From the NCBI GenBank assembly GCA_021323255.1, contig JAJTCL010000158.1, forward strand, positions 1 to 6,439: DNA of 6,439 nt, read 5' to 3'. A program made the translations under genes and the position numbers. This stretch comes from Propionibacteriaceae bacterium. GTDB taxonomy: Bacteria > Actinomycetota > Actinomycetes > Propionibacteriales > Propionibacteriaceae. Under the pieces are notes generated by a model. The model did not search any database, was not told where the DNA came from, and saw only the letters and a program-made list of their open reading frames with translations. The first letter of the stretch is position 1. Every line of letters starts with the position of its first letter. This document shows, piece by piece, positions 5,821 to 6,439 of the stretch.

Positions 5821-6439
5821 TTGGCCTTCGCCCCCTTGGCTGCGATCCATATGGCAAAACAAATCAAGCCGCCCAGACCAATGATCCAGGCCCACAGACC
5901 CTCACTCACTGGTCCCAGGCCACCAAGCGCCAGACCGCCATCCGCCGGTCGCTCGTGCAGGGCGTTGAGGTAGCCGATGATGGCCCGCTTGTCCTCCGGC
6001 GTCAGTACCTCGTCGGAAAACACTGGCATTTGCTGCGGGCCGGTCAGCATCGCCAGATAGAGCCGCTTATTGTCAAGACCTTCCAGTGGGGGCGCATATT
6101 TGCCATTGGGCAGTGCGCCGCCAGCGCCCTCAAAGTTGTGGCACGCAGAGCAGTTAGTGCGGAATAGCTCACCGCCCCGTGCCAGATCCTCCGCGCTGAT
6201 ATTCGCCGTATCGTATTCGGCGGGCTCAGGGATGGCCGGGCCCGGCCCAAGCGTCGCCACATACGCCGCCAGCGCAGCGACTTCTTCCTCGGAGTAGCGG
6301 TTGGGTTTGACTGCTGCCTGTTCCCCCGGCCGGGCCATCGGCATGCGTCCCGTGCTTACCTGGAAGTCCACTGCCGCCGCACCGACACCCGCAAGCGGCG
6401 GACCCTGAATGGTGCCGCTGACCTGACCCTCGCCGTTCA
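5817..6439 (-). CDS. qcrC: Cytochrome bc1 complex dihaem cytochrome c subunit QcrC, N-terminus missing
   Basis: The C-terminal approximately 206 residues of the membrane-anchored dihaem cytochrome c, which takes electrons from the Rieske protein and delivers them to the aa3 oxidase. The frame runs open to the window end. The visible part starts after the first CxxCH and includes GPPLAGVGAAAVDFQVSTGRMP, whose Met (6342-6344) is the expected axial ligand of haem 1. The second haem site is CSACH (6138-6152), with its likely Met ligand in GPQQMPVFSDE (6027-6029). A single C-terminal helix (about 5841-5897) anchors the protein, followed by a Lys-rich cytoplasmic end, AAKGAKAK. The stop overlaps the qcrA start by four bases (ATGA), so the genes are one operon. 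The internal GTG at 6371 is not a start, because conserved family sequence continues upstream of it. The N-terminal signal/anchor helix and haem 1 attachment site lie beyond the window; in related genomes ctaE usually precedes this gene. Confidence 0.96.
   Translation of the reverse strand, partial: NGEGQVSGTIQGPPLAGVGAAAVDFQVSTGRMPMARPGEQAAVKPNRYSEEEVAALAAYVATLGPGPAIPEPAEYDTANISAEDLARGGELFRTNCSACHNFEGAGGALPNGKYAPPLEGLDNKRLYLAMLTGPQQMPVFSDEVLTPEDKRAIIGYLNALHERPADGGLALGGLGPVSEGLWAWIIGLGGLICFAIWIAAKGAKAK

Noticed and set aside
5821..5895. Longer qcrA start at 5895
   Set aside because: It would overlap the qcrC anchor helix by 79 bases; the ATG at 5820 gives the normal ATGA overlap and the usual protein length.
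5446..5973. 175-residue plus-strand open frame opposite qcrA/qcrC
   Set aside because: It is antisense to well-conserved genes, crosses both, and has an Arg/Pro-rich composition typical of shadow frames in GC-rich DNA.

Overview
The window looks like chromosomal DNA from a moderately high-GC actinomycete (Actinomycetota). The evidence is a branched actinobacterial cytochrome bc1 operon in the order qcrC-qcrA-qcrB, a three-helix Rieske protein with a twin-arginine motif before its last helix, a dihaem-type QcrC, and a GuaB1-type IMP dehydrogenase-like protein with CBS domains. Sequence details (PDWY rather than the mycobacterial PDFY in QcrB, and the QcrB C-terminus) point away from Mycobacterium, but I cannot name a genus.

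Layout, left to right. Positions 1-479 (+) hold the C-terminal part of a PhzF-family protein, cut by the window edge and broken by an apparent +1 frameshift at about 152-156. It converges on guaB1 (498-1952, -) with only 17-18 bases between the stop codons. Next come an unrecognised 258-residue membrane protein (2039-2815, -) with a long Thr/Pro/Glu-rich tail, then a 186-bp non-coding stretch (2816-3001) that carries a strong hairpin just after qcrB and a weak promoter candidate for the membrane protein. The rest is the tightly packed qcrC (partial) - qcrA - qcrB block on the minus strand, whose genes overlap by 4 bases and by 1-4 bases. No gene-free stretch is longer than 186 bp. I saw no tRNA, rRNA, insertion sequence, CRISPR array or phage gene.

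How the genes work together. QcrB (cytochrome b), QcrA (Rieske 2Fe-2S) and QcrC (dihaem cytochrome c) form the menaquinol:cytochrome c reductase. In actinobacteria this complex joins the aa3 oxidase in a supercomplex, with QcrC replacing soluble cytochrome c. The hairpin after qcrB suggests that the operon ends there and that the membrane protein and guaB1 form a separate unit on the same strand. guaB1 probably encodes a GMP reductase for purine salvage; no functional link to the bc1 genes can be seen. The window is mostly ordinary core metabolism. Its less explained parts are the membrane protein, the PhzF frameshift, the His/Glu-rich QcrB tail and a valine at the QcrB position where mycobacterial Q203 resistance arises.
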